This document shows positions 1-7,094 of a stretch of DNA of 8,868 nucleotides, piece after piece. The translations under genes were made by a program, and so were the position numbers. Location: positions 1-8,868 of the forward strand of contig URGC01000097.1 in NCBI GenBank assembly GCA_900547255.1, read 5' to 3'. How positions within the stretch are numbered: position 1 is the first letter of the stretch; each line of letters opens with the position of its first letter. The notes under the pieces are model-generated. The model had not been told where the DNA came from. It made no database searches and was given only the letters and a program-made list of their open reading frames with translations. The stretch comes from an uncultured Eubacterium sp. GTDB taxonomy: Bacteria > Bacillota > Clostridia > Lachnospirales > Lachnospiraceae.

Positions 1-38
1 CCTAGTTCATAAATATGTGTCCAGGATTCTGGGTACAT
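1..38 (-). CDS. Possible 5' end of a minus-strand gene cut by the window edge
   Basis: Downstream of the deacetylase stop codon, one minus-strand frame stays open to the left edge. From an ATG at 36-38 it reads MYPESWTHIYEL. The other two frames are closed by stops. A purine-rich AAAAAGGCGG stretch lies upstream (about 52-61 on the plus strand), but it is about 13 nt from this ATG, which is long for a ribosome binding site, and no nearer in-frame start is visible. The fragment is too short to recognise a family. If real, it would be co-directional with the deacetylase and might share its transcript. It could equally be non-coding. Confidence 0.25.
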   Translation of the reverse strand, partial: MYPESWTHIYEL

Positions 39-83
39 ATCAGATACATAACCGCCTTTTTGAATACAATTATTTAATTAAAA

Positions 84-953
84 TTAAAGAGTTACACATT
101 CTCCGCCCTTGACTTCGACATATCTTCCATCATTAATCTTAAGCCATGCAGACTGTACAGATGGATTATATACAAAGCTGTTGTCCGCCGCAAATTGAAG
201 ATTGTTAAATACCTTATCATAATCAACAATCTCAATGTTAGTGGCATACCAGATATCGTCCTGACCACCAATCATTTCACAGAATTCCTCTATGACATTC
301 CAGTTATCATTCCTGTCAAATTCAAATGAATGTCCCCATACATACATCATATAGAGATACTGTGACTTATGAAGTTCAAGGAAACGCTTGCCAAATCCTA
401 ATAAATCATGGTTGTGGTGACATGTAGGAAGCCATCTCATATAGTCCTGTGGAATCTCAAATCCTGTTGCATCACCTATAAGAATAGGGGCAGAAGAGTC
501 CTTATCATACTGAAGTGCAGCTTTTACAAGAGAGTATTTGTCTGCGGCAAGTCTGCCATATTCAAGTCCGGCAGCTTTTGCCATCTCAACGCATGTGTCA
601 TCACATGAGCCGTTAGGATATGCTAACCCTCTTATAGGACGTCCAAATACACTTTCAATGAATTTACGGTCTTCAACATACTCATATAAAATTTCATTCT
701 TAGGAGTTCTTGCTAGAGTAGGGTGTGTATATGTATGTACAGCAACCTCATGGCCGGCATATAATTCCTTCCATTCTTCCGGGTCAATTCTAATATCCAT
801 ATCTGTCAATCCGGAATTAAGATTAAATGTCGCTTTGATACCATATTTGTTAAAGATAGATACAAGACGTCTGTCCTGTGTTTTACCATCATCATAGCTT
901 AATGTTAGAACCTTATGCTTTCCACCAGGATAAGCTTTGTATATTTTATTCAT
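84..953 (-). CDS. Polysaccharide deacetylase family protein (NodB/CE4 fold), no signal peptide
   Basis: This 289-aa protein has the NodB-type deacetylase motifs in order. Motif 1 is LSYDDG (residues 18-23, metal/catalytic Asp pair D21-D22). Motif 2 is HTYTHP (73-78, the two metal-ligand His). Motif 3 is a RGLAYPNG block (108-115). Later His-containing blocks, CHHNHD (178-183) and WGHSFEFD (206-213), are plausible active-site lining. CE4 enzymes remove N- or O-acetyl groups from polysaccharides such as peptidoglycan or chitin-like glycans. The substrate cannot be read here. The C-terminal 50 or so residues (WLKINDGRYVEVKGGE) look like an extra beta-strand tail. No signal peptide or membrane helix is present, so a cytoplasmic location is expected, unlike secreted PdaA/PgdA. 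An ATG five codons upstream (966-968) has no ribosome binding site. The start at 953 has AAAGGA six bases before it, so it was chosen. It lies downstream of the carboxypeptidase on the same strand but has its own promoter. Family call is firm; role is open. Confidence 0.87.
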   Translation of the reverse strand: MNKIYKAYPGGKHKVLTLSYDDGKTQDRRLVSIFNKYGIKATFNLNSGLTDMDIRIDPEEWKELYAGHEVAVHTYTHPTLARTPKNEILYEYVEDRKFIESVFGRPIRGLAYPNGSCDDTCVEMAKAAGLEYGRLAADKYSLVKAALQYDKDSSAPILIGDATGFEIPQDYMRWLPTCHHNHDLLGFGKRFLELHKSQYLYMMYVWGHSFEFDRNDNWNVIEEFCEMIGGQDDIWYATNIEIVDYDKVFNNLQFAADNSFVYNPSVQSAWLKINDGRYVEVKGGECVTL

Positions 954-959
954 GATAAT

Positions 960-965
960 TCCTTT
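960..965 (-). promoter_or_regulatory. Ribosome binding site of the deacetylase
   Basis: AAAGGA on the minus strand lies six bases before the ATG at 951-953. It overlaps the region between the upstream in-frame ATG (966-968) and the chosen one. This is why the shorter 289-aa protein is preferred over a 294-aa form. Confidence 0.7.
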
Positions 966-1004
966 CATATAGATAATATTTCAAAACATATCGCAATTAG
1001 AGTA

Positions 1005-1036
1005 AGTATAATACATTAATTATTTTTTGTCGACAA
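1005..1036 (-). promoter_or_regulatory. Candidate sigma-A-type promoter for the deacetylase
   Basis: On the minus strand, TCGACA (1028-1033) and TATACT (1005-1010) are 17 bp apart, matching 10 of 12 consensus positions. An overlapping alternative pair, TTGTCG (1031-1036) and TATTAT (1008-1013), is also 17 bp apart but matches less well. Transcription would begin near 998-1000, giving a leader of about 45 nt. The -35 region falls within the perfect palindrome TTTGTCGACAAA (1026-1037), which could be a repressor site. No start site has been mapped; this rests on consensus matching only. Confidence 0.5.
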
Positions 1037-1061
1037 ATTATCGGATTATTTGACAAAAAAT
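1022..1061. repeat. Inverted repeat, 10-bp arms, with nested palindrome
   Basis: ATTTTTTGTC at 1022-1031 is exactly the reverse complement of GACAAAAAAT at 1052-1061, with 20 bp between. The left arm overlaps a 12-bp perfect palindrome (1026-1037). The structure covers the last codons and stop of the carboxypeptidase gene and the -35 region of the next promoter. It is not followed by a T-run on either strand, so it is not a standard intrinsic terminator. An operator or attenuating hairpin is possible. In DNA this AT-rich, partial symmetry can also arise by chance. Confidence 0.45.
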
Positions 1062-2287
1062 GAATTAATACAAAACTTAAAATAATATCTATAATCTATT
1101 TCAGGTATATTTATATCCGATTTAAGTGCAACAGATTTATAATGTCCGTCATTAATATAGATATCAATATTTCCGATTAAATCTCCTGCGGTAATGCCGC
1201 CTGATTTATCCGGAAGAGTGTAGCTGTATACAATATTTACTTTATCATCACTGCATAAAAGGCAGGTAATGTCATCGCTGATATCTGGCTGTGGTTTGAT
1301 TTTATATGATGAATAGCCGGAGTTATAGCTGATTTTTTTAGGTTTATCATCACTTCTTAACAGTACTTGTCTTGTGTAATTCTTTCGTCCATAATCAAGA
1401 AGTTTTTTACAATCGCTCCATTTGTAACTTTTATTATAAGGCCATCCACAAGCAAGAACCACAGCGATTAAAGTCCTGTCATCATCCTTGTAAGCACACA
1501 CATAACAGTATCCAGCCTGTGCTGTAAAACCAGTTTTTCCAGAGATAATACCAGGGTACATATTAAGGAATGTATTGGCATTAGTCACCGAATAACTCCG
1601 TTTGTTGGAACTGAATGAATAGTCATGTGTCTGGGTTATTTTTAGAAATGTGTCATTTTTAATGCAATATGACATGACAACTGCAAGTTCGTAGGCTGTT
1701 GTGCTGTGGATTCCATTGGAATCCTCTGCATCAAGCCCGTTAGGCGTTATATAATATGTAGAACATAATCCAAGTTCAGCGGCTTTCTGATTCATAAGTC
1801 TTGTGAATACGCTGACAAGCTCCTGTGATGAATCTGGTAATTCTTCGCCCTTTCTGGTCAGGTAATACGATGCTACATTTTCAGCTATAATAACGGCTGT
1901 GTCATTGTGTGAGCGGAGCATAAGAGAATATAACATATCTTTAAGACAGAAAATTTCCCCTTTTGATGCATGCAATTTAACTTCTGGCATGGAAGAAGCG
2001 TAACTTGAAGTCTCACATTTTAAATCAAACGGGGCATACTCAATAGCGGTGATACAAGTCATTATCTTGGTTGTGGAAGCCATAGGAACTTTTTTGTCTG
2101 CATTTTTGCCATACAAAAGCCTGTCGTTTTCACCATCAACTAATGCCGCATACTGGGCATATAGCGACTGGGGCGGTTTGGTATCATTGTCAGAGGCATA
2201 TGAATTAATTACAGATTCAGTCAGAATAATCAGCGTAAATCCTATAAACAGAAGTGCTGATATAATTTTTTTATGTACAAATCTCAT
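1046..2287 (-). CDS. D-alanyl-D-alanine carboxypeptidase (peptidase S11, low-molecular-weight PBP)
   Basis: This 413-aa protein carries all three penicillin-binding motifs of S11 carboxypeptidases: STTK (S71 nucleophile, K74), SHN (S126-N128) and KTG (251-253). Enzymes of this family act outside the membrane and remove the terminal D-Ala of peptidoglycan pentapeptides, which limits cross-linking. Residues 1-31 form a signal peptide: basic MRFVHKK, a hydrophobic core, and a likely cut after SYA. The catalytic domain spans about 40-285. The remaining 130 residues fit the beta-rich C-terminal domain seen in PBP5/DacF-like proteins. I do not see a clear C-terminal amphipathic anchor helix, so the mature enzyme may be released or only loosely held. 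The middle motif SHN-DT differs from the commoner SGN/SAN form but keeps the key Ser and Asn. The start ATG has only a weak GGTG upstream. Sporulation-specific paralogues (DacF, DacB) belong to this family; nothing here decides between vegetative and sporulation use. Confidence 0.93.
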   Translation of the reverse strand: MRFVHKKIISALLFIGFTLIILTESVINSYASDNDTKPPQSLYAQYAALVDGENDRLLYGKNADKKVPMASTTKIMTCITAIEYAPFDLKCETSSYASSMPEVKLHASKGEIFCLKDMLYSLMLRSHNDTAVIIAENVASYYLTRKGEELPDSSQELVSVFTRLMNQKAAELGLCSTYYITPNGLDAEDSNGIHSTTAYELAVVMSYCIKNDTFLKITQTHDYSFSSNKRSYSVTNANTFLNMYPGIISGKTGFTAQAGYCYVCAYKDDDRTLIAVVLACGWPYNKSYKWSDCKKLLDYGRKNYTRQVLLRSDDKPKKISYNSGYSSYKIKPQPDISDDITCLLCSDDKVNIVYSYTLPDKSGGITAGDLIGNIDIYINDGHYKSVALKSDINIPEIDYRYYFKFCINSFFVK

Positions 2288-2300
2288 ATAGTTACACCAG

Positions 2301-2328
2301 TTAAAAATTATGTTACAATAAATATAAT
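2301..2328 (+). promoter_or_regulatory. Candidate promoter of the ABC transporter operon in the divergent gap
   Basis: A perfect TATAAT at 2323-2328 has a weak -35-like TTAAAA at 2301-2306, spacer 16 bp. Around it are TTACA copies at 2292-2296 and 2313-2317 and an inverted TGTAA at 2333-2337, spaced 21 and 20 bp. These could be binding sites for a regulator. The gap 2288-2361 is also the only place for a promoter of the leftward carboxypeptidase gene, but I see no convincing one on that strand. The AT richness makes chance matches likely. Confidence 0.35.
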
Positions 2329-2361
2329 ATGATGTAATTATATTAGAAAGGTAATTAAAAT

Positions 2362-3063
2362 ATGAGTTTTATTGAATTTAATGATGTTAAAAAGATATAT
2401 AAAATGGGAGATGTCAATATAGAAGCTTTGTCTGGAGCAAGCTTTAGTATTGAAAAAGGTGAATTTGTTGTTATAGCCGGACCATCAGGTGCAGGAAAAA
2501 GTACAATTCTTAATCTTTTAGGCGGTATGGATACCGTATCATCTGGTCAGATAACCGTAGATGGCAATAGAATAGATTCATATAATTCCAAGCAGCTTAC
2601 AACATACAGAAGATATGATATAGGCTTTGTTTTCCAGTTCTATAATCTTGTACAGAATCTTACAGTCAAAGAAAATGTCGAGATGGCGACACAGATTTGT
2701 AAGAATCCTCTTGGTATAGAGAGCACTATCAAGGCTGTCGGACTTGGTGACAGAATGAACAATTTCCCGGCGCAGCTCTCAGGTGGAGAACAGCAGAGAG
2801 TTGCCATAGCAAGGGCACTGGCAAAGAATCCAAAGCTTTTATTGTGTGATGAGCCTACAGGAGCACTTGACTACCAGACTGGTAAATCAGTCTTAAAGCT
2901 TCTTCAAAAGACATGTGTTGACAACAATGTCACAGTTATAGTTATAACACACAATCTTGCGCTGACTCCTATGGGTAATAAGGTGATACGTGTCAAGAAT
3001 GGACGTGTTTCCAATGTAGAGATTAATGATAATCCTGTTTCTATAGATAATATCGAATGGTAA
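2362..3063 (+). CDS. ABC transporter ATP-binding protein, LolD/MacB family
   Basis: This 233-aa protein is a complete ABC ATPase of normal length. It has Walker A GPSGAGKST (40-48), Q-loop at Q92, signature LSGGEQQ (139-145), Walker B LLLCDEPTGALD (159-170, catalytic E164) and H-loop H197. The GEQQRVAIARAL and EPTGALD wording is typical of the LolD/MacB/FtsE branch, which pairs with FtsX-fold permeases rather than with classical importers. The start ATG has AGAAAGG about ten bases upstream. The next gene begins 13 bp after the stop with a strong ribosome binding site, so the two form one operon. It would power the neighbouring permease from the cytoplasmic face. No substrate-binding protein or two-component system is encoded nearby, so substrate and trigger are unknown. 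Confidence 0.95.
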   Translation: MSFIEFNDVKKIYKMGDVNIEALSGASFSIEKGEFVVIAGPSGAGKSTILNLLGGMDTVSSGQITVDGNRIDSYNSKQLTTYRRYDIGFVFQFYNLVQNLTVKENVEMATQICKNPLGIESTIKAVGLGDRMNNFPAQLSGGEQQRVAIARALAKNPKLLLCDEPTGALDYQTGKSVLKLLQKTCVDNNVTVIVITHNLALTPMGNKVIRVKNGRVSNVEINDNPVSIDNIEW

Positions 3064-3076
3064 ATTAGGAGGAGTT

Positions 3077-5482
3077 ATGGTAAAAGATACGATAAGGGAA
3101 ATCCGTAAATCACTTGGAAGATTTATATCGTTATTTGCAATCTGTTTTATAGGCGTTGCGTTTTTTGCCGGAATAACAGCATCTTCCAAGGATATGAAAC
3201 ATTCATCTGATTCATACTATGATGAATATAATCTGTGTGATATAGAACTTATGTCTGATAAAGGCTTTAGCGAGGACAATATTAAATCTATCAGGGATAC
3301 CAAAGGAATTAATGGTGTATTTGCCTCTCATAGAATGGATGCAGTCACATCATTTGATGGAATACAGTCAACTATGAGAATTATGACTGTACCTGATGGG
3401 AATTACGATACTGACTGCAGTGATTATATTAACCGCTTAAGAATTAAAGAGGGAAGACTGCCAGAAGCTGAGGATGAATGTGTTATAAGATATTCTCAGA
3501 CTGCCAAGACACAATTCCAGATTGGTGATGTGATTACATTATCATCAGGAACAGACTATGATATCGGATTACAATTAAAATCTGCCGAGTACAAAGTAGT
3601 CGGAATTGTATATTCGCCATATTATGTAAGCTATGATATAGGTTCAAGCGATGTCGGTTCAGGACGTGTCAATTATGTTATGTATATATATGACTCATGT
3701 TTTAGGTACAATATATATACTGATGTATTTGCAACTGTAGATGGTGCGAAAGAACTGGACTGCTACACAGATGAGTATAAAGATATTGTTAAAAATGTGA
3801 CAGATTCACTTAATGATGACTGGTACATATTAGACAGAGATTCTATATATTCATTCAAGGATTATGAATCAAGTGCAGACAGAATGGAAAACATAGCACT
3901 TATATTCCCATTATTTTTCATAATTGTAGCAGGACTCTGCTGCCTTACAACCATGACAAGAATGGTTGATGAGCAGAGACAGACAATAGGAACATATAAG
4001 GCATTAGGATATTCCAAGACATCAATAGCGATGAAATATATAATGTATTCCATAACAGCCTCATTAACAGGAGGCATACTTGGATGTATATTCGGACTTA
4101 AAGTATTTCCATATATCATATATAACTGCTGGAACATAATATACTATCTGCCAGATATACAGTACGCCAGCCATTATCTGCTGTCAGTTACTGCCGTTGC
4201 ATGTATGACAGGTGCAATTGTGATTGCTACAATATGGGCTTGTATCAATGAACTTGCAGAAGTCCCATCAGCGTTATTAAGGCCAAAGCCACCTAAGAAC
4301 GGTAAGAAAATCCTGTTGGAGAATATCGGCTTTATATGGAAAAGATTGAACTTTTCAGCCAAGGTCACAACAAGAAATATATTCAGATATAAAAAGAGAT
4401 TCTATATGACTGTTGTAGGCGTGGCAGGCGGCTGTGCACTTATGTATGCTGGATTTGCCATCAAAGACAGTATATCAGCTCTTATAGTTAAACAGTTTGA
4501 GCAGATACAGAAATCCGATATTACAATTATGTATGATGGTGACAATACAGCAGAACGTATAGCTGATAACGATAAGATAACAGACAGCATCAGCCTTTAC
4601 CAAAATACTGTAACAGTATCAGCAGATAACAATGGTGAATCTGTTGAAAAAGAGAATATATATATTAATGTTGTAGATGATTCTGTGAAATTCCAGGATT
4701 ATATCACTCTTAGAAAAAGAAATACCAATAAGACATACCAGCTTGATGATGATGGAATATGTATAACAGAAAAACTTGCCAAAGACCTTAATGTTAAAGC
4801 CGGCGATTATGTGTATATAAATGATGATGACAAGATACAGGCTTTCAAAGTTTCTCATGTTGTCGAGATGTATACCAATAATTATATCTATATGACGACA
4901 GGGCTGTACAATAAAGTATATGATTCCAAGCCTTCTTTTAACTGTATGTATGCCAGGATAACAGATAAGAGTGATGATATACAAAATACGCTTGGAAGGG
5001 AACTTCTTGATATCAAAGGCGTCGAAGGTGTATTGTTTTCAACCTCTAATATAAGCAAGTTTAATGATATGATATCGACTATGAACCTTGTTACATACAT
5101 TTTGATTATATCGGCAGCAGCACTTTCGTTTGTTGTTCTGTATAATCTTACTAATGTCAATGTATCTGAGCGAATAAGAGAGATAGCAACAATCAAGGTT
5201 CTCGGTTTTTACGATAAGGAAGTTGAAAGCTATGTATACCGTGAGAATATTATAATAACATTTATAGGTGCATTCGTGGGACTGTTTTTAGGAATGGCTC
5301 TTCACAATTATATTATGCACACTATAGAGATGGATAACGTAATGTTCGGCAATGCAGTGACACCATCAACATTTATCCTGTCATATGTCATAACAGTACT
5401 GTTCAGCTTTGTTGTTAACTTTGCGATGAATAATAAGTTAAAAAAGATTCCAATGGTTGAGTCTCTGAAAGCTGTTGAATAA
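3077..5482 (+). CDS. FtsX-like ABC transporter permease, duplicated MacB/FtsX type
   Basis: This 801-aa membrane protein is built of two FtsX-type halves. Half one has a helix at about 15-33, an extracellular domain at about 35-270, and helices near 272-294, 320-345 and 365-390. Half two has a helix at about 441-462, an extracellular domain at about 465-668, and helices near 670-692, 723-746 and 762-785. Each half has the conserved cytoplasmic stretch after its second helix: TIGTYKALGYSK (303-314) and EIATIKVLGFYD (702-713). This gives eight helices and two large outer domains. That differs from BceB (ten helices, one large outer domain) and from MacB (four helices fused to an ATPase). The family uses mechanical coupling of ATP hydrolysis to outer domains, for export of lipids or peptides or for activation of a cell-wall enzyme. 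Which applies here cannot be told. Translation starts after AGGAGG at 3067-3072, and a strong terminator follows the stop. Confidence 0.9.
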   Translation: MVKDTIREIRKSLGRFISLFAICFIGVAFFAGITASSKDMKHSSDSYYDEYNLCDIELMSDKGFSEDNIKSIRDTKGINGVFASHRMDAVTSFDGIQSTMRIMTVPDGNYDTDCSDYINRLRIKEGRLPEAEDECVIRYSQTAKTQFQIGDVITLSSGTDYDIGLQLKSAEYKVVGIVYSPYYVSYDIGSSDVGSGRVNYVMYIYDSCFRYNIYTDVFATVDGAKELDCYTDEYKDIVKNVTDSLNDDWYILDRDSIYSFKDYESSADRMENIALIFPLFFIIVAGLCCLTTMTRMVDEQRQTIGTYKALGYSKTSIAMKYIMYSITASLTGGILGCIFGLKVFPYIIYNCWNIIYYLPDIQYASHYLLSVTAVACMTGAIVIATIWACINELAEVPSALLRPKPPKNGKKILLENIGFIWKRLNFSAKVTTRNIFRYKKRFYMTVVGVAGGCALMYAGFAIKDSISALIVKQFEQIQKSDITIMYDGDNTAERIADNDKITDSISLYQNTVTVSADNNGESVEKENIYINVVDDSVKFQDYITLRKRNTNKTYQLDDDGICITEKLAKDLNVKAGDYVYINDDDKIQAFKVSHVVEMYTNNYIYMTTGLYNKVYDSKPSFNCMYARITDKSDDIQNTLGRELLDIKGVEGVLFSTSNISKFNDMISTMNLVTYILIISAAALSFVVLYNLTNVNVSERIREIATIKVLGFYDKEVESYVYRENIIITFIGAFVGLFLGMALHNYIMHTIEMDNVMFGNAVTPSTFILSYVITVLFSFVVNFAMNNKLKKIPMVESLKAVE

Positions 5483-5534
5483 AATCTGTTATCCATATTT
5501 TCTGTTCTTTATCTATAGAATAATTATTTTAATA

Positions 5535-5584
5535 GGCTTATCACTATGCGGATTATTTAATCCGGAAGTGATAAGTCTTTTTTT
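5535..5584 (+). terminator. Intrinsic terminator after the ABC transporter operon
   Basis: An 11-bp outer stem (5535-5545 with 5567-5577, one G-T pair) encloses a small internal loop. Inside it is a 6-bp inner stem, CGGATT/AATCCG (5549-5554 with 5559-5564), with loop ATTT. A run of seven T follows at 5578-5584. This is a strong Rho-independent terminator. It separates the transporter from the spoIIIA promoter, so the sporulation operon should not be fed by read-through. Confidence 0.93.
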
Positions 5585-5590
5585 CTTAAT

Positions 5591-5619
5591 GCATATCTAA
5601 AACAGCATGTTCATATATT
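5591..5619 (+). promoter_or_regulatory. Candidate sigma-E promoter of the spoIIIA operon
   Basis: GCATATC (5591-5597) and CATATATT (5612-5619) are 14 bp apart. From memory, the Bacillus subtilis sigma-E consensus is KMATATT, about 14 bp, then CATACAMT; the match is 6 of 7 and 6 of 8. In B. subtilis spoIIIA is transcribed by sigma-E in the mother cell, so position and match agree. The start would be near 5625-5627, giving a leader of about 20 nt before the spoIIIAA ATG. This is a consensus call, unmapped. Confidence 0.55.
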
Positions 5620-5632
5620 GAAAAAAACGAAA

Positions 5633-5638
5633 AAAGGA
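5633..5638 (+). promoter_or_regulatory. Ribosome binding site of spoIIIAA
   Basis: AAAGGA lies six bases before the ATG at 5645. It decides against the upstream in-frame TTG at 5618, which has no ribosome binding site and overlaps the -10 region of the candidate sigma-E promoter. Confidence 0.75.
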
Positions 5639-5644
5639 AAAGCT

Positions 5645-6553
5645 ATGAACAAACAGATGGATTTCTTATACATATTTCCAGATGCAGTTAAAAATACACT
5701 AAGCAGTATTATCAACAGACAGATACTTAGTTACAAAAGCATATCAGAGATACGTTTTCGTATTAACCAGAATCCTTTCATAATCCTGAATGATAAAAAA
5801 GAGATAATATTAGACAATATTATTGTCAGTAAAGAAATTATAGCTAATATTATCACGACTGCAACCAGATATTCACTGTATGCATATCAAGATACAATCA
5901 GGCAGGGATTTATCTCACTGCGTGGCGGACACAGGTTAGGAGTACTTGGGCAGGCGGTAATGAACAACGGCATTATGACAGGACAGAAAAACATATCATA
6001 TCTTAATCTCAGAATATCGCACGAGTATATCGGCTGTTCCAATCCCGTGATGAAATTCATAGATAACAACAGCAATGTGCTTATTATATCGCCGCCGGGA
6101 TGTGGCAAGACAACAATGCTTCGGGATATAGTGCGGAATTTTTCATATGGTAATGAATGTAAAGCCGAAAAGGTTGTTGTGATTGATGAGCGTGGGGAGA
6201 TTGCTGCCTGTGTAGATGGTATTCCGCAGAATGATATCGGGCCAAGAACAGATGTATGTGATATGGGTAATAAAAAAGAAGCCGTGTTTGCAGCCCTGCG
6301 TTCAATGTCACCAGACCTTATTGTCATGGATGAGATAGGAGGGCAGGATGACATAGAGGCAGTAAAGAGAGCTGTGTATGTAGGTGTTAAAGTCATAGCA
6401 TCAGTTCATGCATACAATCTTAAAGAATGTCTTAAAAGAAATGATTTAGTCAATATAATCAATGGCAATGGATTTGAAAAAATCATTGTGCTGTCTAACA
6501 GAAATGGTGCCGGCACAATTGAAGAGATGATTGATGCAGGTGATGCGAGTTGA
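5645..6553 (+). CDS. spoIIIAA: Stage III sporulation protein AA, secretion-type ATPase
   Basis: This 302-aa protein is close to the roughly 307 aa of B. subtilis SpoIIIAA. It has the family's N-terminal region with EIRFRI (35-40), then SLRGGHRLGVLG (91-102), a Walker A PPGCGKTT (150-157), a VVVIDERGE strand (177-185), and Walker B DLIVMDEIGG (224-233). A late HAY (255-257) follows in the position of the family's sensor His. SpoIIIAA is a cytoplasmic mother-cell ATPase related to type II/IV secretion ATPases. It is needed for the SpoIIIA-SpoIIQ channel and for late sigma-G activity in the forespore. It is the first gene of the operon, and its stop overlaps the start of spoIIIAB by four bases. 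All nucleotide-binding motifs look intact, which argues that the system is functional. Confidence 0.96.
   Translation: MNKQMDFLYIFPDAVKNTLSSIINRQILSYKSISEIRFRINQNPFIILNDKKEIILDNIIVSKEIIANIITTATRYSLYAYQDTIRQGFISLRGGHRLGVLGQAVMNNGIMTGQKNISYLNLRISHEYIGCSNPVMKFIDNNSNVLIISPPGCGKTTMLRDIVRNFSYGNECKAEKVVVIDERGEIAACVDGIPQNDIGPRTDVCDMGNKKEAVFAALRSMSPDLIVMDEIGGQDDIEAVKRAVYVGVKVIASVHAYNLKECLKRNDLVNIINGNGFEKIIVLSNRNGAGTIEEMIDAGDAS
6538..6543 (+). promoter_or_regulatory. Ribosome binding site of spoIIIAB
   Basis: AGGTGA inside the last codons of spoIIIAA lies six bases before TTG at 6550. The alternative GTG at 6556 would be 12 bases away, so TTG is preferred. The TTGA overlap with the spoIIIAA stop suggests translational coupling. 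Confidence 0.65.
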
Positions 6554-7077
6554 ATGTGTACATTAATATAACAGGTGCAGTTCTTGTGATTATCTCCAGT
6601 ATTCTTTTAGCATTTGCATTATGCCAGAAGGAAAGAAATGCTCTTAGAACTTTAAAAAATGCTGCCAACGCATACAGTGAGATTTCATCAGATATAAGAA
6701 CCGGCTATACAAGCCTTCCAGATGCATTCCTTAATATGTATGAGAAATCTTATGATAAAACAATAAAAGAATATTTTAAACTTCTATATGACTGTATAAC
6801 AGATGAAAAATTTACAGACATAAATACTATCGTTGAATCGTGTGCCAGACGTGTATTTACAGGGATTTTAACCGCAAAAGACACAGAGCTTTTAGAAGAA
6901 CTTGGAACACTTCCAGTGCATCTTGATGTTGTAATGCAGGTTAACTATATAGATGAAGTTGTCACAAGAATACGTCAAAGAATAAGCGAATACTCAGAGG
7001 CTGTAGCCGTAAAATGTAGAATGTATAATGCGGTGTGCCTCTGTGCAGGAATCATGGTTGTCATAATATTGATATAG
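6550..7077 (+). CDS. spoIIIAB: Stage III sporulation protein AB
   Basis: This 175-aa protein matches the usual size (about 171 aa) and layout. It has an N-terminal membrane helix (about 7-25), a helical cytoplasmic middle part with the conserved LLEELGTLP-D-Q region (114-130), and a C-terminal membrane helix (about 159-175). SpoIIIAB has a fold like the first cytoplasmic domain of GspF, the inner-membrane platform of type II secretion, and is thought to be the partner of the SpoIIIAA ATPase in the mother-cell side of the channel. Sequence conservation in this family is low, so the call rests mostly on position between spoIIIAA and spoIIIAC plus topology. Start is TTG, overlapping the spoIIIAA stop. 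Confidence 0.93.
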   Translation: MNVYINITGAVLVIISSILLAFALCQKERNALRTLKNAANAYSEISSDIRTGYTSLPDAFLNMYEKSYDKTIKEYFKLLYDCITDEKFTDINTIVESCARRVFTGILTAKDTELLEELGTLPVHLDVVMQVNYIDEVVTRIRQRISEYSEAVAVKCRMYNAVCLCAGIMVVIILI

Positions 7078-7094
7078 ACGTAAGGGGATTGTAT

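Noticed and set aside
1022..1061. Intrinsic terminator for the carboxypeptidase gene
   Set aside because: The stem is almost all A-T, the loop is about 20 nt, and no T-run follows in the direction of transcription, so it was recorded only as an inverted repeat.
4619..4984. 121-aa minus-strand frame inside the permease gene
   Set aside because: Its Ile/Tyr-rich content reflects antisense of AT-rich codons. The plus-strand permease has a continuous FtsX architecture here.
5483..5534. Small gene or RNA between the permease stop and terminator
   Set aside because: The 52-bp stretch holds no plausible start with ribosome binding site and no obvious structure; it is simply the 3' untranslated part.
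5618..5644. N-terminal extension of SpoIIIAA from TTG (MKKTKKGKA)
   Set aside because: It has no ribosome binding site, overlaps the candidate sigma-E -10 element, and its Lys-rich reading comes from the A-rich leader that contains the real ribosome binding site.
5887..6396. 169-aa minus-strand frame inside spoIIIAA
   Set aside because: It is a shadow of a well-supported gene. It is Ser/Thr/Pro-rich with no recognisable motif, as expected from reading a coding strand backwards.
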